Shown: positions 17,854-28,165, counted from the first letter of the stretch. The stretch is DNA of 34,152 bases from Acidobacteriota bacterium (GCA_021827245.1 JAKAWN010000023.1:1-34152); one strand, 5' to 3'. Numbers and translations: made by a program. The notes: generated by a model from the letters alone, not told the origin.

Positions 17854-18377
17854 GTTGTTCTCTCCAATCTGAGCTTATGGAGGCGAGCCCTTCACGTCAA
17901 GCTGAAAACCGGCTCAGGAAAGAAGTTTCTCGGATGCCTGCAGGGAAAGTGCGAGATCAGTTCGGGCTGAATCCCGGGCGAATTTTATGCTGGCGATCAT
18001 CGTTTCCGGCTGCTTGTTCAGTCCGTGTTTTTTCATTTTCGCTATGGGAGACGAAGGAGCACACTTTTTGCGTGTTTTTTTCCTGTTTGACTATAAAGCC
18101 AGCTTGGAAATTTATCCTTTGAGATAGAGACTCGGCTTTCTGGCCGGGGTGGCTGAGGAACCGGGTCGGAATGGTCTGGAGACGGGAGGTGTCATTGCTC
18201 GAATCGCCCCCCGCCTCTGCGGCACGAAGACAGCCTGATCTGCCCGCTGATCGAGAAAACCGAACACAACCATACCCCTTAAGCATCTAGCCAATTACTG
18301 GATGCGCCTTCAAGAGTTACAAGTTGAGTCGAGACGCGTACAATCTAAGCAACGATTCCTGAAAGGAGACTCGACCG
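17854..18377. other. divergent intergenic region between the LarA-like gene and copA
   Basis: No gene is supported in these 524 bases; short frames lack ribosome-binding sites. The region must hold divergent promoters. The copA-side candidate is listed separately. An A+T-rich patch with T-runs around 18028-18120 is conspicuous, with a weak imperfect hairpin at about 18061-18075 that I do not call. I found no CueR- or CsoR-like palindrome. Confidence 0.5.
18315..18343 (+). promoter_or_regulatory. putative promoter of the copper ATPase gene
   Basis: GTTACA (4 of 6) is followed after 17 bases by TACAAT (5 of 6) at 18338-18343, placing the transcript start near 18350, close to the ribosome-binding site AAAGGAG at 18362-18368. 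This is a pattern match only. Confidence 0.35.
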
Positions 18378-20840
<2,463 letters not shown>

Positions 20841-20847
20841 AGCGCCT

Positions 20848-20924
20848 GTGGCATGGCCCTCTGGGCCATGAACCGATTGCGTGGAGCGCCCATTGTGTCT
20901 TCATGGGCGAGACGGCCATGCCAC
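20848..20924. repeat. inverted repeat behind copA
   Basis: Perfect 11-bp arms GTGGCATGGCC (20848-20858) and GGCCATGCCAC (20914-20924) enclose 55 bases that contain a further small GGCC/GGGCC palindrome. It lies seven bases after the copA stop and could form a large cruciform or protect the mRNA end. No T-tract is present. Confidence 0.55.
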
Positions 20925-21016
20925 ATATGAGGGCCGGCGCTGTAACGTGAGTCACGCCTGATCACATACATCGCAAGAATCGCGACGTATGATGCACCAC
21001 CTGCGTTGTGAGCAGC

Positions 21017-21056
21017 GGTAGCCGCGACACTGGTTTGTGTGTCGCGGGCCTTTTGG
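21017..21056. repeat. fragment of the dispersed repeat family A (first hairpin only)
   Basis: GGTAGCCGCGACAC, a short T-rich loop and GTGTCGCGGG match the first half of the longer family A copies at 22692-22721 and 23109-23140. The second hairpin is missing. Confidence 0.6.
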
Positions 21057-21068
21057 ATGTAGTGGTAG

Positions 21069-21095
21069 CCACGGTCAGCGATTTTCTGACCGTGG
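21069..21095. terminator. perfect hairpin, possible terminator
   Basis: CCACGGTCAG and CTGACCGTGG form a perfect 10-bp stem with a 7-base loop, followed by GATTTTGGG. It may end copA transcription, but the same half-site recurs just downstream, so it may equally be a dispersed palindrome. Confidence 0.4.
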
Positions 21096-21118
21096 GATTT
21101 TGGGTGTCTAGGAAGAAC

Positions 21119-21150
21119 CCACGGCCAACCTGAAACCCGGTTGACCGTGG
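21119..21150. repeat. second palindrome related to the preceding hairpin
   Basis: CCACGGCCAACC and GGTTGACCGTGG pair with one mismatch around an 8-base loop. The outer CCACGG...CCGTGG is shared with the hairpin at 21069-21095, so the two form a small tandem pair. Confidence 0.5.
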
Positions 21151-21380
21151 CTAAAAACGCGATGCGCTATCCGCGTGGGTTTTTTCAGCCGCGATACGAC
21201 TCCTCTGGCTGACGCATCAGAGCCCTTTGTGTGAGGCTGCGGTCTCCGGAGGGCACCTCCTGCAAGAGCAAATTTGTCATTGCAGGACGAGCATATGTCC
21301 CGTCTGCTGTACAATCCATGAGACGGACTTTGGCAGGAACCCGTGGCTTGGCAAGATCGCAGGAGTGTCGGGAGTGTGAA

Positions 21381-22454
21381 ATGAGCCTTTTCGTAAAGGG
21401 TAGGCCTGCGACGCAAGGCACTGGGCCACCTCGATGGACTTTGCGCATACCTTTGTGGCTCGCGGACAACGTCCGTGTTGGTGAGTTGGAAAAACTCAGG
21501 GTAGGAGACACGACGACGATCAGCATCGCAGGGCGAACCACCACTATTGAAAGGCGCGAGAGTTTCTATGTGTTGAGGATGTCGAATTTCATGTCCGACA
21601 GCGCTGCCAACGACATGTGGAGGGATCTAAGTCTTGCATTGGTTCGGCTCTCCGCTCGCACTGGGGCCGCGCTACAGTTCCCGTCTCCACTGGCAGAGAT
21701 TGCTCGAGAAGGCGATCCAAATTTCAGATTCCGTGACCAATTGCAGGATTCGGATTATCCGCCCGACTGGTCAAAACGCGTGGACGGGACAATAACGGAT
21801 GGAGGAATATTCCCGCACGATGCGTGTATCCTGCCTGAACATGAACGCATATGGGAATACCCCATTTTCTGGGGCAGGGTTCTCCGAGTCTGCAATCTCG
21901 CGCAACTCGATGAGCTCGCGCTAGATTCACGGGGGCTTCGGGCGTGCGCTGATGAAGATTCCATTCGCACAGCGGCGCGAGCGCTATGGGTGGCGTGTGC
22001 TCAACCGGATCGTAGGGTCAGATACATACTACTTGTAACAACCCTGGAAATCCTTGCCAGCGATGAAAAACTACCGAACCGGACGGCAGACGTTGAGCGG
22101 ATCGTCGCACAAATTCGCGTGTATACAAGCGCCAATTCGGACGACCCGCTCGACCATCTCCTGCAGGAACTCTCAAAGAAGTTGCGGCAGATTAGAGCCC
22201 CCGGCATGGCTGATAAAATCCGCAGCTTGGTATTAAAGGCCTTTGGCAATCACGACACGGACACCCGCGAATCTAAGGAGTTGACGGGAGAGGTGAACGG
22301 TATCCTAAGGAAGCGGGCATTCCTTGCGCACGGTGGCAAATTCCTGAGTCCTCCAACTGCAGACGAAAACGAAAGACTACAAACCATTGTCGCTCGAGCG
22401 TTGGACCAAAGACTGAGGGATCTCGCTGGAGGCGGAGTGCCTCAACGTCGGTAG
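21381..22454 (+). CDS. orphan protein with C-terminal HEPN-type (Apea-like) domain
   Basis: A 357-residue soluble protein. The start at 21381 is set by a GGGAG site; an open frame reaches back to 21231 but looks non-coding. The C-terminal 170 residues resemble Apea-like HEPN domains: a helix with YILLVTTLEILASDEK, a long helical middle, and RAFLAHGG, which contains the Rx4-6H motif (Arg312, His317) of HEPN ribonucleases. HEPN proteins are frequent in toxin-antitoxin, abortive-infection and other defence systems. The N-terminal half is not recognised. Base composition looks more A+T-rich than copA, and it is flanked by repeats, which suggests horizontal acquisition. No MNT antitoxin or other partner lies next to it. 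Confidence 0.75.
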   Translation: MSLFVKGRPATQGTGPPRWTLRIPLWLADNVRVGELEKLRVGDTTTISIAGRTTTIERRESFYVLRMSNFMSDSAANDMWRDLSLALVRLSARTGAALQFPSPLAEIAREGDPNFRFRDQLQDSDYPPDWSKRVDGTITDGGIFPHDACILPEHERIWEYPIFWGRVLRVCNLAQLDELALDSRGLRACADEDSIRTAARALWVACAQPDRRVRYILLVTTLEILASDEKLPNRTADVERIVAQIRVYTSANSDDPLDHLLQELSKKLRQIRAPGMADKIRSLVLKAFGNHDTDTRESKELTGEVNGILRKRAFLAHGGKFLSPPTADENERLQTIVARALDQRLRDLAGGGVPQRR

Positions 22455-22518
22455 CGACGGCTGGCACAGCAGCCATTAGCACAGAGTCTGTGGGTTTCAG
22501 ACTCTGAGGCTTTAGGCT

Positions 22519-22773
22519 GGCTGGCCCAGACGTTTGCATCGTAGCGCCTGCAAATTCCCGCAGCGAGAGGTTCTTGATGCGGCATCGGCCAATCTGCGAC
22601 GGTGCGGACGGGAGCCCGGAGGGCTCCCCTACCAAACCCAAACGCCACAAACCGGGATCGGCGCGAATTCCGGACGCGCCGCAGGCAGATGGGTAGCCGC
22701 GACACTGGTTTTTGTGTCGCGGGTTCTCGATGGCAAAAAGGCCCGCGACGGGGAACGCACCGTCGCGGCTACC
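22519..22773. repeat. dispersed repeat family A, copy 1 (about 255 bp)
   Basis: The sequence from GGCTGGCCCAGA to GTCGCGGCTACC recurs at 22934-23187 with roughly 85% identity by eye over the last 210 bases. The right end folds into a nested structure. Outer arms GGTAGCCGCGAC (22692-22703) and GTCGCGGCTACC (22762-22773) are perfect. Inside are two perfect hairpins: CGCGACAC/GTGTCGCG (22698-22721) and CCGCGACGG/CCGTCGCGG (22743-22768). The layout resembles REPIN or BIME-type palindrome pairs. Confidence 0.75.
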
Positions 22774-22835
22774 ATGTTTGCGAAAGAGCATGGATTCATT
22801 CGTGCCGTGAGGCAGAGCTGCATTGCCGACGATTC

Positions 22836-22910
22836 GTAGGGGCGCCCCTTGTGGGCGCCCGGGGCGGGCACCTTGTGGGCGCCCAGGGCGGGCACAAGGC
22901 CCGCCCCTAC
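22836..22910. repeat. GC-rich palindrome containing a 24-bp tandem repeat
   Basis: Outer arms GTAGGGGCG (22836-22844) and CGCCCCTAC (22902-22910) are perfect complements. Inside, a 24-base unit beginning CTTGTGGGCGCCC occurs twice in tandem (22848-22871 and 22872-22895) with one difference. This type of GTAGGGGCGGGC palindrome is known from intergenic regions of many bacteria. Confidence 0.7.
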
Positions 22911-22933
22911 AGGGCCCCGTGATTGCGTCCGCC

Positions 22934-23187
22934 GGCTGGTGCAGAAGCTAGCCATTGTGACGTCGACGATCTCACGAAGCGAGAGATTCTTGCTACGGTA
23001 TCGGCCGGGCTGTGACGGTGCGGACGGGAGCCCGGAGGGCTCCCCTACCAAACCCAAACGCCACGAACCGGGATCGGTGCGAATTCCGGACGGGCCGCAC
23101 GTAGACGGGTAGCCGCGACACTGGTTTTTGTGCCGCGGGTTTTTGATGGCAAAATACCCGCGACGGAAATTGCACCGTCACGGCTAC
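22934..23187. repeat. dispersed repeat family A, copy 2
   Basis: This is a direct repeat of 22519-22773 in the same orientation. The central part (GGTGCGGACGGGAGCCCGGAG and about 60 following bases) is nearly identical. The hairpin arms carry several substitutions, so the palindromes are more degenerate than in copy 1. Confidence 0.75.
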
Positions 23188-23203
23188 TAGTTACCCGGCG
23201 AAC

Positions 23204-23435
23204 AGCCCACGAAGTGGGCGAAAGATTTTAGCCCATGGCGGAAGCCATGGGAAAGCAAGCCGGTGCGAGAATGAAAACAGCCCCGGAGGGGCGAAAGAAT
23301 GTCAATAATCCCGCCGTTCTTTCGCCCTTCCAGGGCTCTGAAGGAATCTGACGCCAATCGATTCCCACGGCTCACGCCGTGGGCTAAAATCTGTCGGCAC
23401 TCCGGGCCTTCCATGGCCGCACACATCGCAAGAAT
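23204..23435. repeat. dispersed repeat family B, copy 1
   Basis: A series of small palindromes: CCCAC-GTGGG near 23207; CCCATGGC-GCCATGGG near 23232-23251; CCCCGGAGGGG near 23282; and CCCACGGC/GCCGTGGG at 23364-23383. The same series in the same order recurs at 24651-24990. It lies between family A copy 2 and the PAP2 gene. Confidence 0.7.
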
Positions 23436-23520
23436 CGTGACGTATGCGCTACCCCGGCTACAAAATTCCCGCGCATCGCCCGGACCGCGACAAATGCGCC
23501 ACGCGTGCGAAATGCCCCCC

Positions 23521-23558
23521 AAAAGGCCCGCGACGGGGAACCCGCCGTTGCGGCTACC
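23521..23558. repeat. fragment of family A (second hairpin only)
   Basis: GGCCCGCGACGGGGAAC, a short spacer and CCGTTGCGGCTACC match the second hairpin of family A at 22741-22773. It ends five bases before the stop of the PAP2 gene on the minus strand. Confidence 0.6.
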
Positions 23559-23562
23559 AACT

Positions 23563-24243
23563 TCATAGAACCTCTGGTTCCCGGCGTGAGCGGGACAGGA
23601 GAATGCCAGTGATAAGGAACGTCCAAGCCATGCCAAAGAATACCCCGCCGACGACATCGCTCGGATAATGGATTCCGAGATAAAGACGTGACATACACAC
23701 TGCCGCGATCAGCGAGAAGGCGACCGCAAATATCGCAAGGCGAGCGCGAGTAGAGTGATAGTGACGGCAGGCTAAAAAAGCCAAGAGCAAGTAGAACGAC
23801 GTCGCGACCAGGGAGTGGCCGCTTGGATAAGAAGACCCTGAGACTTCCACAAGCCAGGGGACCATCGTGGGGCGCCCCCGGGGAAAGAAGTATTTGAGCG
23901 CGTACGCCCAGATTCCGGCGCCGCCTGCGCCCGTCGCCAGATAAATTGCGCCCAAATGATCTCTGCTCAGGAGGAGGAAGAGCAAGCCGATTGAAGTGAA
24001 GATGAAGATCAAGGTCAGTGATCCAAGGGCTGTGATTTCCACCGCTGCGCTGTTAAGTGGCGGGACGCGCAGCCTGGACATCGCGACAAGAATGAGCTGG
24101 TCCAAATGCCCAACATCGCCTTCTCGCAATTCCCAGGTCAGCTTTATAAACAGGCCGAGAAACAAAGAAGAGCCAGCCAGCCAAAACAGGAGCCGAGCCA
24201 AATTGGGCAAGAAGACGCCCACCCGGTTTGATTGCTCATTCAT
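23563..24243 (-). CDS. PAP2-superfamily membrane phosphatase
   Basis: A 226-residue membrane protein with about five or six helices. The three phosphatase motifs are intact: KYFFPRGRP (Lys117 to Pro125), YPSGH (His143) and SRLYLGIHYPSD (His192, Asp196). Such enzymes dephosphorylate lipid phosphates, for example undecaprenyl pyrophosphate or phosphatidylglycerol phosphate, on the outer face of the inner membrane. I chose the ATG at 24243 because of an AGGATGG sequence upstream; starts at 24252 and 24312 are also possible. Both flanks are repeat-rich, and no partner gene is adjacent. Confidence 0.88.
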   Translation of the reverse strand: MNEQSNRVGVFLPNLARLLFWLAGSSLFLGLFIKLTWELREGDVGHLDQLILVAMSRLRVPPLNSAAVEITALGSLTLIFIFTSIGLLFLLLSRDHLGAIYLATGAGGAGIWAYALKYFFPRGRPTMVPWLVEVSGSSYPSGHSLVATSFYLLLAFLACRHYHSTRARLAIFAVAFSLIAAVCMSRLYLGIHYPSDVVGGVFFGMAWTFLITGILLSRSRREPEVL

Positions 24244-24433
24244 GCTATCCATCCTGCCGGCAAGGTACTGATGTTGCTTTCTGGACGAGATGTCTATTGC
24301 AACGCTTTCCATATCATGTTACGTCTTTTCTCCCGAGATGCCGCTGAAAGGCCGCGGGGCTGGAGCGCGAATTTGGACTATAGGGCCAGAAGCCGGCAGA
24401 GCCGCAAATTGTAAATGCGCGGCGTGGCGCGCC

Positions 24434-24545
24434 GGTTGGCTCAGATGCTTGCGCTGTAGCGCCGACGAATTTGCCAAGCGAGAGGTTCTTGCCGCGGAGT
24501 CGGCCGGGCCGCGACGGCAGGGACGAGAGCCCGGAGGGCTCCCCT
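24434..24545. repeat. dispersed repeat family A, truncated copy 3
   Basis: From GGTTGGCTCAGA through AAGCGAGAGGTTCTTG to GAGCCCGGAGGGCTCCCCT this matches the first 110 or so bases of copies 1 and 2. The similarity then stops abruptly, and the hairpin half is missing. Confidence 0.65.
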
Positions 24546-24650
24546 TAAGTAAATCAATTGTGGGTGTCACGACATGGGCCTGCGGCGGTCGTGTGATAAG
24601 ACCAAAAGCCGCGGACCGCAGATTCGGCGGTCTGCGCTACCACACCAAGC

Positions 24651-24990
24651 AGCCCACGAAGTGGGCGAGAGAGTTTAGCCCATGGCGCAAGCCTTGGGAA
24701 AGCAGGCGGCGATTGGATGAAAACAGCCCGGGAGGGGCGAAAGGGCCGTCATAATTCCCAATCTTCTTTCGCCCTTCCGCCACGCAAAGACCCCTCACCC
24801 GCCGTCGTACCTCCGGCACCCTCTCCCCTCGGAGAGGGTTATGGTCAGGGTGTTTACTGCTGGCGCGTCCACCCCCTGAGGGCGAGGGCAGGGATTCATT
24901 TGTGCGGGCCGAGGTCCCATGGCTTGCGCCATGGGCTAAAATTTGCCGGCCCTCCGGGCCTCTCATGGCCGCACACATCGCAAAGACCGC
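24651..24990. repeat. dispersed repeat family B, copy 2, interrupted by another palindromic repeat
   Basis: 24651-24780 matches 23204-23340, and about 24908-24990 matches 23362-23435. Between them lies extra sequence at about 24785-24895, beginning CCCCTCACCC and including CCCTCTCCCC/GGAGAGGGTT, a palindrome of a type common in intergenic DNA of many bacteria. The terminal hairpin reads CCCATGGC/GCCATGGG (24916-24935), where copy 1 has CCCACGGC/GCCGTGGG, a paired change that keeps the stem. Confidence 0.7.
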
Positions 24991-25095
24991 GTTGGAGACA
25001 GCACCCATGCCAACCCCAGAATCCGGCGGTGAGGACACCGCCGCTACAAAACTGAAGGCCCACGGCACAGAACCGGTGGCGTGGCTACGCGCTGC

Positions 25096-25608
25096 TTACT
25101 GTGCGCGGCCCCTGTCTAACGGTTTGGGGTAGGCGGGCCATTTATCAACCAGCCTGCTGAGGAGCGCGGCGGAGCCGACGGCCGTCGCGGTGAAGGGAAG
25201 AACCACAGCTACGGGGAACCAGACACCGGGGTGAAGAAGGAGCGGGTACATGGCCAGCGCGACTCCGGGAGGATGGTAGGCGCGGATCAGGCTCAGGATG
25301 CCGAAGGCAACGACGGCAGCGACCACGGCCACGCCCAGCCCGCGGGCAAAGAGGCTGCTCACGGTTCCGACGGAAGCTCCGACGACCGAGCCGGTGATCA
25401 CCGCGTAGGGTTGAGCAATAGCAGCATCGGAGAGAAGCAGAAGAATGGAGAGCGTTGCTCCAAAAGGCGGGACCAGGTAGAGCCCGATCTTGTTGGCCTC
25501 AAGGCCGGCCAGCAGGCCAAACATGCAAGCAATCCAGAGATAGCCCGCCAGGTTGAAAGCGGGCTTTGTGCCCCATGAGCCGACAATTCTGGAAAACGTG
25601 TTGCGCAT
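25096..25608 (-). CDS. HPP-family integral membrane protein
   Basis: A 170-residue protein with about four or five membrane helices. The motif YHPPGVALAMYP contains the HPP signature, and PPFGAT occurs in the first half, both typical of the HPP family. Some plant and cyanobacterial members are nitrite transporters; most are uncharacterised. The start is ATG at 25608 with a weak upstream site. It follows the carboxypeptidase-regulatory-domain gene by 109 bases on the same strand, with a poor-quality gap that includes a repeat-like GGCGGCTACCG. Confidence 0.85.
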   Translation of the reverse strand: MRNTFSRIVGSWGTKPAFNLAGYLWIACMFGLLAGLEANKIGLYLVPPFGATLSILLLLSDAAIAQPYAVITGSVVGASVGTVSSLFARGLGVAVVAAVVAFGILSLIRAYHPPGVALAMYPLLLHPGVWFPVAVVLPFTATAVGSAALLSRLVDKWPAYPKPLDRGRAQ

Positions 25609-25717
25609 AAGAATCGACAGATTCGATGCTCATCGTATCTGAGAGATATCAAGTGTAAACCAATTCTTGCACGCCGGGTGGCACAACGGCGCCGGCAAAG
25701 GCGGCTACCGTGAGGGC

Positions 25718-26863
25718 TCAACGTTTCGCTAAATGGTGTATGGAGAGGTGAGGCGTCAATTTCGGGATCACAAATTCCTGAAGAAGGTTATTGGCGGCAT
25801 CGAACCCGATTCCGATCAGGCCGCCTTCAAGCGTCAATCCCAATCCCTTGCGATTTTGCGGTGGGAAGTAGAGGTTGTCGATGCCGCCGGCGGCGAAGTG
25901 GCCGAGGATGGCTGAGTAATCCGGCTCCCAGCGTCCATTGTCGCCCTTGCAGATGACCGAACGGGTGATCGCATAGAGAAAGCGCGATCCGAAGCTGCCG
26001 TTTCCCTTGTAGAAAAAACGCGGGTCTTGTTTCAGGAGCGAAGGCAGCAGAGCGTCTCCAATGAAGGTGCTGACACCAAGGGTGGCGTAAGCAGCGCCGA
26101 ATCGCTTGCCGTAGCCCTCCGCGCCCGTCCCGAATCCGCTGTACATGCCCGCCGCCTGCTCACCTCCGGCGAAGGCCGCCGTCAGTCCAAGAGTAAAGGG
26201 ATTGAAAACTGTTTTCCAGGCGAGCTGGAACTTCTGCTTGGTGTTGAGGGGGACGGCGTGAGGGTGATAGGTGACATAGTAATTGGGAACAAAGCCGAGC
26301 ACGAGCTGCTTCTCTTCCTGCTGCATCTGGTATTTGGCCATGAAGGCCCGCGAGGGCGTCACCTTGACTTTGGTCACAACCGGCGCCAGCGCCAGCACGA
26401 TCCGCGGCACGGTGTAAGACTGCCCTGAATGCAGGTTTCCGGAGACGGCCTGCGCCTTGAAATTCGGGGCGTTGATGGTGAGCCGGAAAGGCCCGGGAGC
26501 GACGTGGGCAAAGGAGAATTGGCCATCCTGGTTTGTTTCCGTCTGCTGAGCAGTGGGTTGGCTCGGGCTCTTCAGGCTCACGCGGGCTCCAGCGACTCCG
26601 ACCCCGCTCTGGTCGAAAACGGTTCCGCTAATGTTGCCCGCCGATTGTTGTTCCGGGGCCTGCTGCGACGTCGAAGAAATTCCCGGTAGAGCCGCCGAGC
26701 CGGTCTGGGCGCTTGGAACGCCAACCCGGGACTTAGCCGGGCGCGGAAGTCCGCGAGCGGCCATGCCTACGCTGAGCCAGAGGAAAATACCCAAACCGGA
26801 CATCGGCCCCCACGCGCGCCACAACAACGGTTTGCTTTGCGACCGCCCGACTCTCGAATTCAT
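25718..26863 (-). CDS. carboxypeptidase-regulatory-like domain protein, envelope-associated
   Basis: A 381-residue protein. An N-terminal basic region and hydrophobic segment (about 16-40) act as signal or anchor. A low-complexity Ser/Gln/Pro linker follows. A CarboxypepD_reg-like beta sandwich lies at about 75-165 (GNISGTVFDQSGVGVAGARV, then DGQFSFAHVAPGPFRLTI). The C-terminal 210 residues are rich in Gly, Phe and Tyr and resemble a domain often found behind this module in Acidobacteria, with no known function. The ATG at 26863 follows GAGGG at good spacing; a TTG at 26875 is less likely. It lies 246 bases after apbE, so it may have its own promoter. Confidence 0.8.
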   Translation of the reverse strand: MNSRVGRSQSKPLLWRAWGPMSGLGIFLWLSVGMAARGLPRPAKSRVGVPSAQTGSAALPGISSTSQQAPEQQSAGNISGTVFDQSGVGVAGARVSLKSPSQPTAQQTETNQDGQFSFAHVAPGPFRLTINAPNFKAQAVSGNLHSGQSYTVPRIVLALAPVVTKVKVTPSRAFMAKYQMQQEEKQLVLGFVPNYYVTYHPHAVPLNTKQKFQLAWKTVFNPFTLGLTAAFAGGEQAAGMYSGFGTGAEGYGKRFGAAYATLGVSTFIGDALLPSLLKQDPRFFYKGNGSFGSRFLYAITRSVICKGDNGRWEPDYSAILGHFAAGGIDNLYFPPQNRKGLGLTLEGGLIGIGFDAANNLLQEFVIPKLTPHLSIHHLAKR

Positions 26864-27109
26864 TCCAACCCTCAAAACCAGCCCCGCCTCCTTCCACGAG
26901 AATATGATGCGGCGTCCCGCGGCCGAACCGATATACGGCTGCAGTAGTTGGATGCCTTACTTCTCCGAAGTGGTGCGCCGAGGGAACAACGGGTGCGGGC
27001 GGTTTTGAAGAACCGCGAACAGAATCAAAGGGTTACCTTGAATTCAGACACATTGCCAAAAACGCGATGTACGCGCCGCCAGCCGGAGGGCACGAAACCG
27101 GCGCCGCGA

Positions 27110-28165
27110 CTACCAGGCCAACAGGGAACGGGGGATGCTTTTTTGTGAGACCAGGGCTTTGTCGAGCCCGGGAGTCAGCGAGAAACGCGCCGGATAGCGG
27201 TCCGGCACGAGGAGCAGCTCGACGGAGGGAACTTTCTTCAGAAGCTCGACTGCTCCCTCGATGCCTATGACGAAGAGCGCCGTGGAGAGGGCGTCAGCGG
27301 TGACGGCGTTGCCGCACAGAACGGTGACGCTGGCTGTGCCCGTGACGGGATATCCGGTGCGGGGATCGACAATGTGGGAGAAACGCTGGCCGGCGATCTC
27401 AACGAAGCGCTCGTAGCTGCCCGAGGTGGCGACGGCCAGGCCGCTGGGCAAGGCAAATTTGGCCAGGATACGCGAACCGTCGAAGGGGTCGCGCACCCCG
27501 ATCTGCCAGCTACTCCTCCGCGAGGGACGGCCGGCGGCGCGCATGTTGCCGCTGAAGTCGATGAGGAAATCTCGAATGCCTGAGCCCAGGCAATAATCAA
27601 AAGCGCGATCGATGGCGTAGCCCTTGCCGATTCCTCCCACATCCACCGCCATGCCCCTCGAGGGGAGAAAGGCCGTGCCATCACCGAGAACCAGCCGGCG
27701 GTAATCGACACGCTTGAGAACCTCTCGAATGGATTGATCCGAGGGCGCAGCCGTCGGCACGGGGGCCCCGTTAAATCCCCAGAGGCTCACCAGCGGAGAG
27801 GCGGTGGTGTCGAAAGCGCCCGAAGTCAAGTTGCCGAAATGCCGGCCGAAATCGAGCACGCGGTAGGTGTCTTCCGGAATCGCAATGGGCGCCACCCCCG
27901 CCATCCTGGAAAGCTCGCTGATGGCGCTGCGGGGCCGGTAGGCGCTCATCGCGCTTTCCAGGCGGTCGAAGATTGCGTGAATGCGTTCCGTGACCGATTC
28001 AATGCGTTCAGCATAGTCGGTCCCGAGCGTGACCGTTGCCAGCGTTCCCATGGAACGGAACGACCGGCTAGGAAGTTTAGTGTGGAACAAGCGGGCCGGC
28101 AGGCTTGCGGCTCCCCAAGCACGCGCGCGATGAAGTGCGGTTCGAATCGGACCTTTGGAACTCAT
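27110..28165 (-). CDS. apbE: FAD:protein FMN transferase (ApbE)
   Basis: A 351-residue enzyme that moves FMN from FAD onto a Thr or Ser of a target protein, outside the cytoplasm in characterised cases. Family motifs are complete: MGTLATVTL (39-47), DVGGIGKGYAID (about 175-186), GNMRAAG, ATSGSYERF, SHIVDPRTGYP (263-273) and TADALSTALF (about 289-298), which includes the Mg2+-binding region. The N-terminus (about 1-30) is basic and amphipathic without a clear lipobox, so export is uncertain. The start is ambiguous among 28165, 28177 and 28183; I chose 28165 for the GGGAAG before it. It follows the DoxX/TIM-barrel gene by about 80 bases on the same strand, making that protein its best candidate substrate. 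Confidence 0.93.
   Translation of the reverse strand: MSSKGPIRTALHRARAWGAASLPARLFHTKLPSRSFRSMGTLATVTLGTDYAERIESVTERIHAIFDRLESAMSAYRPRSAISELSRMAGVAPIAIPEDTYRVLDFGRHFGNLTSGAFDTTASPLVSLWGFNGAPVPTAAPSDQSIREVLKRVDYRRLVLGDGTAFLPSRGMAVDVGGIGKGYAIDRAFDYCLGSGIRDFLIDFSGNMRAAGRPSRRSSWQIGVRDPFDGSRILAKFALPSGLAVATSGSYERFVEIAGQRFSHIVDPRTGYPVTGTASVTVLCGNAVTADALSTALFVIGIEGAVELLKKVPSVELLLVPDRYPARFSLTPGLDKALVSQKSIPRSLLAW

Larger units (their letters stand above)
20841..21380. other. repeat-rich non-coding region after copA
   Basis: No gene is supported here. The stretch is a mosaic of palindromes (listed separately) and fragments shared with the regions after 22455. For example, CATCGCAAGAATCGCGACGTATG near 20969 recurs nearly unchanged around 23427. 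The last part carries GGGAG at 21370-21374, the ribosome-binding site of the next gene. Confidence 0.6.
22455..23562. other. 1.1-kb repeat island between the HEPN and PAP2 genes
   Basis: No gene is supported. Nearly all of the stretch is accounted for by repeat families described separately: two family A copies, a large GC-rich palindrome with a tandem repeat, and one family B copy. Open frames here, on both strands, are by-products of GC-rich palindromes; none has a ribosome-binding site. Confidence 0.7.
24313..25095. other. 0.8-kb repeat island between the PAP2 and HPP genes
   Basis: No gene is supported. The region contains a truncated family A copy, a full family B copy with an insertion, and about 120 bases before 24434 in which I see nothing. 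Open frames on the minus strand across family B spell peptides similar to those across copy 1, but only because the DNA is repeated. Confidence 0.65.

Noticed and set aside
18061..18080. Possible intrinsic terminator (CACAC, T-run, GCGTG, T-run)
   Set aside because: The stem is only five pairs with a mismatch on the plus strand, and no gene ends just upstream in that orientation.
22848..22895. Possible CRISPR or minisatellite from the tandem 24-base units
   Set aside because: There are only two units with no spacers between them, enclosed in a larger palindrome, and no cas genes are nearby.
23187..25068. Two minus-strand frames (23187-23657 and 24637-25068) with similar peptides, suggesting a repeated gene family
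   Set aside because: The similarity comes from the family B DNA repeat. The segments are strings of palindromes, lengths differ, there is no ribosome-binding site, and the first frame overlaps the PAP2 gene's 3' end.
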